Origin: Corynebacterium sp.
GTDB lineage: Bacteria > Actinomycetota > Actinomycetes > Mycobacteriales > Mycobacteriaceae
Length of the DNA: 64,000 nt
Assembly (NCBI RefSeq): GCF_030532195.1
Contig: NZ_JAUNLP010000002.1
Span: 1-64,000, forward strand
Reading direction: 5' to 3'
The position numbers and the translations under genes were made by a program. The notes beneath the pieces are model-generated. The model was not told the DNA's origin, did no database searches, and saw only the letters and a list, made by a program, of their open reading frames with translations. How positions within the stretch are numbered: position 1 is the first letter of the stretch; each line of letters starts with the position of its first letter. This document shows, piece after piece, positions 31,897 to 40,489 of this stretch.

Positions 31897-33135
31897 ATGA
31901 CAACTACTTTGCGACACAGCTTCAGCCGTCCCTTCCGGGGATTCCACCTTTACTCCGCACTGTCGGCCGGCATCTGGATTGTGGTTTTACCCTTTGTGTT
32001 CTTCGGTTTCGGCGCCAAAAACGTCTTCAAGCTCACTGCACTGATTGCCAGCTTTGCCATCGTGTATTTCTTCCTCTGGGGCTCCCTTCACTACTATCCC
32101 CGTGGCTGGTAGCAACGAGCTCGCAACATACTTGCCCTGTGCATTGTCGCAGCGTTCGGCCTGGGCTCCATCCCACTTGTGGGAAATGGCGCCAGCGCTT
32201 TCCTGCCATTTGTCGCGGCATTGCTCAGTTGGATGCTGCCCATCATCCCCGCCATCCTCAGCATCGGTGTACTTGGCGCGGCAATCGTTGCCATCAGTCA
32301 TTTCTTGGCTCCAGAAAGTGGTCTCATCTTCCCCATCGATGCCCTGTTTTGGGCTGTCGTGGTCTGCTGCGTTGTTCAACTCAGCAAGTTCGCCCAGGAA
32401 CGAGCCCAGCTCAACCAGGAAATTGAGCTCAGCCAGCAGCGCGACTCCATCGCCCGCGATGTCCATGACGTGCTCGGCCATTCGCTGACGGTCATCTCAC
32501 TCAAATCTGAAGTCGCGCGACGCTTGGTTCGCACCAATCCCGATGCCGCCACTGCCGAGCTCGAGGCCATCACCACACTGGCACGCACATCGCTAGCCGA
32601 GGTCCGCTCAACAGTCACACGCATGCGCCAACCGGATCTCGCAGGCGAGCTCGCCGCCGCCGCGCGGGCATTCCACACCGCACAGATTACGGCCTCGCTT
32701 CCCGACGATTCCAGCGGTGTGACCACCAATGCGAAGCTCTTCTCCTGGGTGATTCGCGAGGCCACCACCAATATCATTCGGCATTCGGAGGCGGAGAATG
32801 TCTCAATCGAGCTCACCCCATCCAGCGTGGAAATCGTCGACGATGGCATTGGCTTCGACACTTCTGACCTAAGCTGCGATTCCTCCGCGGCCGCCGCGGA
32901 GGAAGGCCAATCCGTCGGCTCTGGCGGATTGACCGGACTGAAGCAGCGCGTCCAGGATGCTGGCGGTGACCTCATCATCGAGTCCGCACCAGGTCGCGGC
33001 ACTCGCCTCGTGGCCACGATGACGCAGTCGCATCGCTCGCGCCGCGCGGGCCGCCCGCGGAGTTCATCCGCCACTAGCTCTAAAAACCACTTCACTGACA
33101 CAACCGTCACCGAATACGCGCGGGAGAATAGATGA
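31897..33135 (+). pseudogene. Sensor histidine kinase gene split by an in-frame amber codon
   Basis: One reading frame runs from the ATG at 31897 to the TGA at 33135 (413 codons) but is interrupted by TAG at 32110-32112, directly after a TGG codon. The frame remains coding after the stop (QRARNILALCIVAAFGLGS) with further membrane segments, so the two pieces were one DesK/NarX-type kinase with five or six transmembrane helices. A single G-to-A change in a TGG would explain the stop. Alternatives are a sequencing error, readthrough, or reinitiation at the GTG at 32179. Confidence 0.7.
32179..33135 (+). CDS. Histidine kinase C-terminal part (downstream of the amber codon)
   Basis: If translation restarts at GTG 32179 it gives a 318-residue product with two or three membrane helices (about 7-40 and 52-67) and a full kinase core. 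The HisKA_3 box is RDSIARDVHDVLGHS with the phosphorylated His at 96. The HATPase domain shows REATTNIIRHS, EIVDDGIGFD and GGLTGLKQRVQDAGG. The last 35 residues are basic and low-complexity. It lacks the first two membrane helices of the sensor, so signal sensing may be lost even if made. Its stop overlaps the regulator start by four bases. Confidence 0.65.
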   Translation: MGNGASAFLPFVAALLSWMLPIIPAILSIGVLGAAIVAISHFLAPESGLIFPIDALFWAVVVCCVVQLSKFAQERAQLNQEIELSQQRDSIARDVHDVLGHSLTVISLKSEVARRLVRTNPDAATAELEAITTLARTSLAEVRSTVTRMRQPDLAGELAAAARAFHTAQITASLPDDSSGVTTNAKLFSWVIREATTNIIRHSEAENVSIELTPSSVEIVDDGIGFDTSDLSCDSSAAAAEEGQSVGSGGLTGLKQRVQDAGGDLIIESAPGRGTRLVATMTQSHRSRRAGRPRSSSATSSKNHFTDTTVTEYARENR

Positions 33136-33728
33136 TTCGCGTTCTCATAGCTGATGATCAGCACCTAGTTCGAGGGGCTTTGAAGGCTCTACTGGAAACT
33201 GAACCGGACTTGGATATCGTGGCTGAAGCCGCCGACGGCATTGAAACAACTCAGAAAGTCGCCGAACAGGACGTCGATGTCGCGCTTATTGACATCGAAA
33301 TGCCGCACCTTAACGGCATCGACACCATCGCGAAAATTTCTGACCACTGCCGCTGCCTCGTCGTCACTACGTTTGCCCGTCCCGGTTACCTCAAACGCGC
33401 ACTTCAGGCTGGTGCCAGCGGATTCCTGGCAAAGGACACCCCTCCAGAGCAGCTCGCAGAAGCCATTCGACGCGTCCACTCCGGCCTCCGTGTTATCGAT
33501 CCGGCCTTGGCCGAGGCCTCACTTTTCACGGCCGACTCTCCCCTGACAGACCGCGAAGCCGAGATTGCGCGCCTAATTCTCCAGGGCGCCGATACCGGCA
33601 CAATCGCCAGCCAGCTCTTCATTGCCAAGGGCACGGTGCGCAATCAGGTGTCCTCAATTATCACGAAGACAAATACCTCAAACCGTGTCGAGGCCGCGAA
33701 AATAGCTCGCGACAACGGCTGGCTGTAG
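33132..33728 (+). CDS. NarL/FixJ-family response regulator
   Basis: A 198-residue two-domain regulator. The receiver domain has the acidic pocket DD at 8-9, phospho-acceptor Asp at 54 (ALIDIEMPHLNG), and Lys in LAKDTPPEQL near 102. The LuxR-type helix-turn-helix begins near 136 (LTDREAEIARLILQGADTGTIASQLFIAKGTVRNQVSSII). The start overlaps the kinase stop (ATGA), so the pair is translationally coupled. The likely target is the ABC exporter operon upstream. Confidence 0.94.
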   Translation: MIRVLIADDQHLVRGALKALLETEPDLDIVAEAADGIETTQKVAEQDVDVALIDIEMPHLNGIDTIAKISDHCRCLVVTTFARPGYLKRALQAGASGFLAKDTPPEQLAEAIRRVHSGLRVIDPALAEASLFTADSPLTDREAEIARLILQGADTGTIASQLFIAKGTVRNQVSSIITKTNTSNRVEAAKIARDNGWL

Positions 33729-33818
33729 AAAAACAGATAGCAATACCACCCTGATTTTCATCGAATCGTTATTACTTTCATAGTGCAAAACTACCTAATG
33801 GCCGCTAGCCTGACGTCT

Positions 33819-34502
33819 ATGAACAACCACCGCATCTTTGCTTCACGACGTGCACTCATCGCCGGTATCCTCGCCACAACCGCATTGGCCTTCTCCGCCT
33901 GCTCTCAAGACGATGGCGTAGTAACGAGCCAATCGGCAGCTGACATCGCCACCGTGGAACAGACTGACGGCAACGCATCGAACGCAAACTCAGGCAATAT
34001 GCCGAACCCAACTGGCTCAAACCCTGATGCTGGCACTGTCGGAAATTCCGACGATAACGCCGACGGTACAAATGCCTCCGAAACAGTCCCATCGCAGGAT
34101 GGTGGAGAAACCAATGGAGATACCGAAACCATGTCTTCGTCGGCAAGCGAAAATGCAGATATCGGACAAGCGCTGAGGGACCTTGTCTACAGCAATCCGT
34201 CGCCGGGGACCACGTTTACCGCCGGCGGTGAGGAATTGACCGTCTGTGTGTTTGGTGATGGCTACGGCACGAATCTAGTGGTTGCTGGGCCGAATACCAG
34301 CTGCGAATTTGCGACGGAAGTTTTCAACCAGCAGACCGAAGGCCTCAACGCCTCCGCCGATAACATCCGCGATAATTTGAAGCCGAATATTCAGGCGACG
34401 AGCCCTACGACGGGCAAGACCTACGATGTCAGCTGCGGCTCGCAGGCCGACGGTGTCGTGGAGTGCAGCGGCGGCAATGACGCGAGGATTTATATCAATT
34501 AG
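33819..34502 (+). CDS. Putative lipoprotein with four-cysteine C-terminal domain
   Basis: A 227-residue predicted lipoprotein. The signal MNNHRIFASRRALIAGILAT ends at FSAC, an imperfect lipobox, and the RR pair suggests possible Tat export. A Ser/Asn/Gly/Thr-rich linker spans about 35-115. The C-terminal 100 residues carry four Cys (VCVFG, TSCEF, VSCGS, VECSGG) in a pattern seen in many actinobacterial exported proteins of unknown function. An upstream GTG at 33783 is possible. Its stop codon overlaps that of the convergent synthase gene. Confidence 0.7.
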   Translation: MNNHRIFASRRALIAGILATTALAFSACSQDDGVVTSQSAADIATVEQTDGNASNANSGNMPNPTGSNPDAGTVGNSDDNADGTNASETVPSQDGGETNGDTETMSSSASENADIGQALRDLVYSNPSPGTTFTAGGEELTVCVFGDGYGTNLVVAGPNTSCEFATEVFNQQTEGLNASADNIRDNLKPNIQATSPTTGKTYDVSCGSQADGVVECSGGNDARIYIN

Positions 34503-37081
34503 TGTTGGATAGCCATTTCGGAAGTAGGCATTTCGTTTTTGCTCGCTGATAGCGCAATTGCGGAATACCGCTTTGGACGGTTAATCAGCTTCGACAGACT
34601 TGCCGTAATCGCCGGCAGCGATTTCACATCGGTATAGGCCAAATACCGCGCTTTCCACGTGGGCTTGAACTTTTCCTTGTATTTGCGCAGGCCGCGGAAG
34701 TTATAGATCCGACCGCCGTAGTTGTACACCAAGCGAATGGTCTTTTCGCTAAGCCTGGAATGCGGGCGCGCACCGGTATTCGACATTGGTGCCATGCCGA
34801 AATTGAACTCGGTATAACCGTGATTCTTCGCCCATTCCATCAAATTCACGAAAATACCATCCATCACGCCATCTGGGGCATCGGGGCGAATGCGCATCAA
34901 ATCCACGGATGCGACATTTCTCCCCTGCGGCATGAGCGAGGCGAACCCCTCAATACGATTCGAATCCGCTGAGCGCACCACCGCAATAGGCGCCCGAGAG
35001 AGATAATTCTCATCAAAGAAACCAAGCGAAAAACTCATTTCGGTGCGCTCTTTAAGCCATGCCCTCGACGTATCACGCAGGTCCATCATGAATTCTGGGC
35101 TATACGGTGCCTCGACAATCTCAAAAGTGCAGCCGGATTTCTCCAGTTTGTTATACATGCGCCGAAATGTCTTGCCTTTGTTTCCGACCCTGGTGAAATC
35201 GGAGACATCCACTGTCGCATCCTCGCCAAGCTTGACCAGGCTCATTCCCTCATTAACGCACCGCGCCAAATGCTCCTCGCCAACTTCATAAAATGCGACC
35301 GAGCACTGAAACGCATCCGCGTAATCAATGAAATCCGCAAAGAGCTGATCAAACGCCGCCGGGTCGCCAAAAGGATCACCGAGCGCAATCAGCATAGTGC
35401 CGTGGGGACGGTACAACAGCGCTGCTCGGTCCGTTCCTTTTCGCTTATCGACGGAAAAGAACACCTGCTTGTCACCTAAGTAATACAAATGCGAAAAGGC
35501 ATTTCCACCCCATTTTTCAATTAATGCCTCAAAGCGGCGTGTTTGCTCCGTAGTCGGTTCTTCGAATTCCGGAGCACGACAGCGAGAAAACAACACCGCC
35601 ATAGCCACCGCACAGGCGAGCATGACGTAGAAGAGAATCATCGGCCAATGCGTGTTGGCATGCGGAGATGGTGCCGGCACAGTAACCCAGTTATTAACCC
35701 GCAACGTGTGCCAGCTGGAAAGCAGGATGGGGATGGCAATGGCAAGCGCTGCGGTGGGGACGAAACTGCTCCATTTAAGTGGCAGCGGCTCTCGGTCAAA
35801 GGCACTGCGAGAGGCAAATAGTGCCAAGGCGAACACCCCGAGATAGATGGCCTCTTCATAGTCAATTCCCCGTGCCAAGCACGCGATTGCGGCCACGCCA
35901 AGCAGCACTAAAACCAGCTGGTAGCAGCGCTTGACCCGCTGACTTATCCCCCGAGCCAGAATCAACAGCATGACAGCGGTAAACAGCACAGTCAGATGCG
36001 ATGCCTGTCGGACCGTGCTCGGCACCACTTCTCTGATGACTTCAAGACGGGAGGCAATCTCAGGTGTCAGTGCCGAAATGAAAAGCAAGATACTGGACAC
36101 AACAGTGACAATTGCTAAAACTCGAGCCATGACTCTGTGCGGGAAATCGGTCTCGAGTTCTTTCACACTGTCGGAAACCCACAAGACCGCCGCCAGCAGC
36201 CACGGGATGATGTAGTAAAAAACGCGGTAGAGCACAATGCCCAGCAGTACCTGGTTGGTGTCATAGCCAATCTTGGCGCACAGCGCGATCACCGCGAGAT
36301 CGAAACTGCCCGCACCAGCCGGCAGAAAAGATATCAGCCCTGCCAATGTTGCCGTTGCGAAAATAAAGAAAGCAATCGGCAGCGAGAAGTTCGGTGTAAA
36401 TACGCGGATACATACCCAGAAAAAGACTGCAGCTGCTGCCCAGTCAATAACTGAGGCGCCCAGAAGTAGCCACTTTTCGCGCTGGCCAATCCGTGCAAAA
36501 GTAGTCTTCCGCAAATCAACAGGGCCAAACTTGAACCTATCGGCCAAGAAAAACAGCGGTAGGTACAGACAGGAAATAATGGCCGCAACAATTAGCCAGC
36601 CGTCGAAATGCACGGCATAGGGCAAGGTGAGCCCTAGCAGCACAAAGAGGCCGAGCAAGTTGGCGGCCCACACGCTGGCGGAAACACCAATAGCCTTATT
36701 TCTGTCTGCGCCCGCCCAAGTGTAATACCGCGCGCGAATGGTGCCGCCGGTGAGCCCACCGAATCCAGCGAAATTATTAAACGCCTGTGCAATCCATCCA
36801 ATTTTCAATGCATCGCGTGCAGAGACACCGACTCCCGCGTATTTGGAAGCCACAAGGTCATATAGACCGGTGGCACTAAAAGCGACTAGCCCAAGCCCCA
36901 AGAGGATTGCATTTACGTCCATCGAGGTATCGGTAAAAATTTCTCGAAGCTGACTGCCTGATATAGACGCAAATTGGTCGCGTGCCACAAGCACAATAAT
37001 GGCGATTATCGCTCCATAGAAGATAATCTTGAGGGTTTTTCCGTGTAACTTAACCCACTGAAATACCGGTTGAAGAGGCAT
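34499..37081 (-). CDS. MprF-type aminoacyl-phosphatidylglycerol synthase/flippase
   Basis: An 860-residue membrane protein. The N-terminal half has many hydrophobic helices of the UPF0104/flippase type (including GGLTGGTIRARYY and LISFLPAGAGSFDLAVIAL). The C-terminal 300 residues form the DUF2156 GNAT-like synthase domain (RRFEALIEKWGGNAFSHLYYLGDK, then EFNFGMAPMSN and YNFRGLRKYKEKFKPTW). The family transfers Lys or Ala from aminoacyl-tRNA to phosphatidylglycerol, giving resistance to cationic peptides. The amino acid used cannot be read here. ATG 37081 is preferred to TTG 37114. Two counted stretches (35281-35340, 36361-36420) are 45% and 43% G+C, lower than neighbours. Confidence 0.85.
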   Translation of the reverse strand: MPLQPVFQWVKLHGKTLKIIFYGAIIAIIVLVARDQFASISGSQLREIFTDTSMDVNAILLGLGLVAFSATGLYDLVASKYAGVGVSARDALKIGWIAQAFNNFAGFGGLTGGTIRARYYTWAGADRNKAIGVSASVWAANLLGLFVLLGLTLPYAVHFDGWLIVAAIISCLYLPLFFLADRFKFGPVDLRKTTFARIGQREKWLLLGASVIDWAAAAVFFWVCIRVFTPNFSLPIAFFIFATATLAGLISFLPAGAGSFDLAVIALCAKIGYDTNQVLLGIVLYRVFYYIIPWLLAAVLWVSDSVKELETDFPHRVMARVLAIVTVVSSILLFISALTPEIASRLEVIREVVPSTVRQASHLTVLFTAVMLLILARGISQRVKRCYQLVLVLLGVAAIACLARGIDYEEAIYLGVFALALFASRSAFDREPLPLKWSSFVPTAALAIAIPILLSSWHTLRVNNWVTVPAPSPHANTHWPMILFYVMLACAVAMAVLFSRCRAPEFEEPTTEQTRRFEALIEKWGGNAFSHLYYLGDKQVFFSVDKRKGTDRAALLYRPHGTMLIALGDPFGDPAAFDQLFADFIDYADAFQCSVAFYEVGEEHLARCVNEGMSLVKLGEDATVDVSDFTRVGNKGKTFRRMYNKLEKSGCTFEIVEAPYSPEFMMDLRDTSRAWLKERTEMSFSLGFFDENYLSRAPIAVVRSADSNRIEGFASLMPQGRNVASVDLMRIRPDAPDGVMDGIFVNLMEWAKNHGYTEFNFGMAPMSNTGARPHSRLSEKTIRLVYNYGGRIYNFRGLRKYKEKFKPTWKARYLAYTDVKSLPAITASLSKLINRPKRYSAIALSASKNEMPTSEMAIQH

Positions 37082-37160
37082 GGCTATGACATCCGATCTT
37101 TTGTTTTGGTGCAATTACAAATAGAGCTGCAGTACGTGACTATGCCTAGTGGCACTGTGT

Positions 37161-38543
37161 TTATATGAGCTGCATTTTCTCGGTGAGCCAGGAAAGCTCG
37201 TCGTCAAGCGCGTGCTCCCACACTTTCCATTCGTGTGTGCCGGGATATGTGCGTTCTTCTACGTCCATTCCCTGGTCGCGTGCTGCTTGGCAGACTTTCC
37301 AAAGCCCTTCGATGACGTCGTCGGGTTCTTTATCTCCAATTGAGCAGAATGCTGAATATCCTGTGAAATCCGCTCCGGAGGCAAATATGGATAGCGGATT
37401 ATTGGCCTCGAATGCTCCCTTGTCGCCGCCAAATCCCTTTTCAATGGTCATTTCGAGCGAGTTCAGATTCGGATGCTCCTCGCCCGACATGTCCAGCACT
37501 GTGCGATAAGGACCGTCCCTGCGGCTAATGACTTGCATTGCGCAGGTACCGCCGTTGGACAAGCCACCTACTGCCCACGACTGCGGCCGAGTATCGACCT
37601 GAAAGTGCTGCTCTAGCCATGTGGGCACGTCATGCTCTAGGTATGTAGCAACCGCACCTTGATTGGTGTCGGAACACAGTGGGTTCTTGAAGTTCGACGA
37701 GAGCTGATCCACAACTGCCACAATCGGTGCCAGGCCATCATGCTGCGCGGCAAAGTGGTCCATGGTGTGCTTCAAATTGCCGTTGACCAGCCAGCCCTCG
37801 GGCGCACCGGGCTGGCCAGCCATTAGCACAAGGACCGGCAGCAGTGGCCGTGGCCGAGCAAAATACGCGGGTGGGATATAGATGATGGATGGTCGCGGAG
37901 AGAAATTGGTCGCGGGAATCTCAGCCTGCGCTATGGAACTGGCAGCAGAGCGGTCATCCGAGCCGAGAATGCTTGAGTGGCGTGGCTGCCACTGTTGCTC
38001 GAGTGGCACTCGCTGCGCAGTCGGCGCTGGATTCGGATGAAATATATCTGCGACTGGGGCGATGCCCTCGACCTCACTCAAGTCCTGCACATCGCCTGTC
38101 CCCTGCAGTACTTTGGCCAAGTTTGCATAGGTGCCGTAATAGATATTCGGCACCGCGTACGCTGTCAGCACTGCAATCACGCAGGTCAAAGAAGCCACCG
38201 CAATGCGCCTAGGTTTCTTGGAAATAGCAATCACCAGCAGCGCAAAGATGCTGGCCAGGCCCGATGCAAGTGGCCCGAACACCTCAATGCCAACATAGTC
38301 CGGCATTGGCCGCCACACCTTGTTTGTCACGTACCAACTGAGGACACTTGCAGCCACCGCAACAGCAACAATTGCACAAATACTGGTCAGTGCAGATTTT
38401 TTGGAGCGACTCACCCACGCCACAAGCCATAGGAGAATTGCCAAAGTCAGCAGCATCACTACAACTGCAATAACTTCCGGCACCCTGCCGCGCAAATGCA
38501 CCAATGCGGCGGCCTCGAGTACGTACCTTGACCAGTCTTGCAT
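37161..38543 (-). CDS. Membrane-anchored esterase, possible aminoacyl-PG hydrolase
   Basis: A 460-residue protein. Four membrane helices occupy roughly residues 20-135, followed by an exported alpha/beta-hydrolase domain of the esterase D/mycolyltransferase type. The nucleophile elbow GLSNGG has Ser near 329, and the catalytic His is likely in GTHEWKVW near 437. It lies 79 bases upstream of the MprF-type gene on the same strand. In P. aeruginosa (PA0919/PA0920) and enterococci an esterase next to the synthase hydrolyses aminoacyl-PG, so the same role is inferred. A simple cell-envelope esterase is the alternative. Confidence 0.75.
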   Translation of the reverse strand: MQDWSRYVLEAAALVHLRGRVPEVIAVVVMLLTLAILLWLVAWVSRSKKSALTSICAIVAVAVAASVLSWYVTNKVWRPMPDYVGIEVFGPLASGLASIFALLVIAISKKPRRIAVASLTCVIAVLTAYAVPNIYYGTYANLAKVLQGTGDVQDLSEVEGIAPVADIFHPNPAPTAQRVPLEQQWQPRHSSILGSDDRSAASSIAQAEIPATNFSPRPSIIYIPPAYFARPRPLLPVLVLMAGQPGAPEGWLVNGNLKHTMDHFAAQHDGLAPIVAVVDQLSSNFKNPLCSDTNQGAVATYLEHDVPTWLEQHFQVDTRPQSWAVGGLSNGGTCAMQVISRRDGPYRTVLDMSGEEHPNLNSLEMTIEKGFGGDKGAFEANNPLSIFASGADFTGYSAFCSIGDKEPDDVIEGLWKVCQAARDQGMDVEERTYPGTHEWKVWEHALDDELSWLTEKMQLI

Positions 38544-38667
38544 GATGCAAACAGTAATTTTCAGGGTCAAGAGTTTGCGCAGAAAAGTTGCAAATTTTCT
38601 TTAGAGTTTTCTACCGGTCTCAAGCCTCTTGATTCCCAGCTACACCATTCCGCCTACGATTGGCACC

Positions 38668-39882
38668 ATGACTGTTTCGCGTCTCCGTCCCTTTGGTGAA
38701 ACCATTTTCGCCACTATGTCTCAACTCGCGGCCGACCATGATGCCATCAATCTCGGACAGGGCTACCCCGACTGGGATGGCCCCGAGGCCGTGCTGAAAG
38801 AAGCCCAGAACCAAATCGCGGCTGGCAATAATCAGTACGGCCCCGGCCGCGGTATGAAGGTGCTGCGCGATGCAGTCGTCGCAGATCGCGCCCGCCGCAC
38901 CGGCCAGACCTACGATGCCGACACTGAATGCCTCATCACAGTCGGTGCTACCGAAGCAATCGCGGCCACGGCTCTCGGACACCTCGAACCGGGCAGTCAT
39001 GTCATCATTATCGAGCCGTACTACGACGCCTACAAAGCGGCAATTGCGCTGGCCAACGCCACTTATACGGCTGTTCCGCTAGTGCCGCAGGACACCGGTG
39101 ATACAAAGCGCTGGGCACTCGACCGAGATGCGCTGAACAAGGCCATCACAGACAACACCGCGATGATTATCATCAACTCGCCGCACAACCCCACCGGCGC
39201 TGTACTTACTCGAGAGGATTTACAGGCAATCGCGGACGTCGTCAAGCGCGAAAATCTCCTCGTGCTTTCCGATGAAGTCTACGAGCACCTCTACTTCGAC
39301 GGCCACTCTCATCAGTCCATCAGCCAGCTGCCGGGCATGCGGGAACGCACCATTGTGGTGTCGAGCGCCGCGAAAACGCTCAACGTCACCGGCTGGAAAA
39401 CCGGTTGGGCGCTGGCACCGGCAGAATTGCTCGATGGCGTGGTCAAGGCCAAGCAGTTCCTGACCTACGTCGGTGCCACGCCGTTCCAGTCGGCCGTCGC
39501 GCGAGGGTTAACCGAATGTTCCGACTGGATTGCAGGGCTCGCAGGTCAGTTGGGGCGCAGCATGCGCACTCTGCGCGAGGGGCTGGAAAGCCTCGGCGCC
39601 GATGTCTACCCCGCGCAGGCTGGGTATTTCGTGGTCGCCGATGTCTCGAGCTGGGGGCTTGGCGACGCCCTTAAGACCTGCACCCGCCTAGCGACAGAAG
39701 CCAAAGTGGCAGCCATCCCCGTCACCGCATTTGTCGATAATCCGGAGTCTGACACCTACCGATACCTCGTGCGATTTGCCTTCTGCAAGCGCCCCGAAAT
39801 TCTCGCGGAGGCTATCGAGCGCCTTCGGAGCTACCTCGCTGAGCAGCCTGCAGCTGGCGAATCTGGTTTAACGGCTGAATAA
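38668..39882 (+). CDS. Class I/II PLP-dependent aminotransferase
   Basis: A 404-residue fold-type I aminotransferase. Seen are the substrate segment NLGQGYPDWDGP near 30, NQYGPGRGMKVLRDA near 60, NSPHNPTGAVLTRED near 170, DEVYEHLYFDG near 200, and the PLP Lys in SSAAKTLNVTGWKTGWA near 240. These resemble the methionine/kynurenine/succinyl-diaminopimelate aminotransferase group, and the exact substrate cannot be chosen. Its 3' end overlaps the convergent coaE by 71 bases. Confidence 0.88.
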   Translation: MTVSRLRPFGETIFATMSQLAADHDAINLGQGYPDWDGPEAVLKEAQNQIAAGNNQYGPGRGMKVLRDAVVADRARRTGQTYDADTECLITVGATEAIAATALGHLEPGSHVIIIEPYYDAYKAAIALANATYTAVPLVPQDTGDTKRWALDRDALNKAITDNTAMIIINSPHNPTGAVLTREDLQAIADVVKRENLLVLSDEVYEHLYFDGHSHQSISQLPGMRERTIVVSSAAKTLNVTGWKTGWALAPAELLDGVVKAKQFLTYVGATPFQSAVARGLTECSDWIAGLAGQLGRSMRTLREGLESLGADVYPAQAGYFVVADVSSWGLGDALKTCTRLATEAKVAAIPVTAFVDNPESDTYRYLVRFAFCKRPEILAEAIERLRSYLAEQPAAGESGLTAE

Positions 39883-40456
39883 TCCGCTCCCAGATTCGAT
39901 CCACCTGCTGCACCAAATCCTCCTCCGTGCCGGAATTTTCCAGCACGACATCGGCGAACTGCAGCCGCTTTTGATCACTAATCTGCTTCGCAATCCGCTG
40001 CTTGGCATCATCACGATCCACGCCGCGGCTCTCCACAAGACGATCGAGGCGGACATCGACAGGCGTGTGCACCACCACAACCAGGTCCTGCGCCTCCGAC
40101 TGCCCCATCTCAATGAGAAGCGGCGAATCAAACACAATCACCGCGTCGCCCGCTTCGCGGAATTGCTGCTCCGTGCGCTGCTCAATGCGCGGGTGCGTGA
40201 TCGAATTCAGCAGCTCCGTCTTTTCCGCAGAGACGAAGGCCCGTCGTGCAAGCTCGCCGCGGTTGAGGGAGCCGTCGTCAAGCAAAACGTCCTTACCGAA
40301 CGCCTCGGCGAGCTCCGCCAGCGCCGGCTCCCCCGGCTCCACGACATCGCGAGCAATCTGATCAGCATCGATGATGACGGCGCCGAGCTGGGCAAACCGA
40401 CGCGCGACCGTCGATTTACCGCTGCCCATACCGCCAGTGAGTCCTACCTTGAGCAT
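39812..40456 (-). CDS. coaE: Dephospho-CoA kinase
   Basis: A 214-residue P-loop kinase carrying out the last step of coenzyme A synthesis. Walker A is GLTGGMGSGKSTVARRF at the N-terminus, with DADQIARDVVEPG near 33 and VFDSPLLIEMG near 112. The C-terminal 15 residues are beyond the usual core and encode the overlap with the aminotransferase gene. It follows rpsA at a distance, as in mycobacteria. Confidence 0.96.
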   Translation of the reverse strand: MLKVGLTGGMGSGKSTVARRFAQLGAVIIDADQIARDVVEPGEPALAELAEAFGKDVLLDDGSLNRGELARRAFVSAEKTELLNSITHPRIEQRTEQQFREAGDAVIVFDSPLLIEMGQSEAQDLVVVVHTPVDVRLDRLVESRGVDRDDAKQRIAKQISDQKRLQFADVVLENSGTEEDLVQQVDRIWERIIQPLNQIRQLQAAQRGSSEGAR

Positions 40457-40489
40457 GCCTTTAAGGGTACGTGGACGCGCGGAAACGCG

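Noticed and set aside
32110..32112. TAG as a recoded amino-acid codon
   Set aside because: No evidence of pyrrolysine genes or an amber-suppressing element in the window; a nonsense change is simpler.
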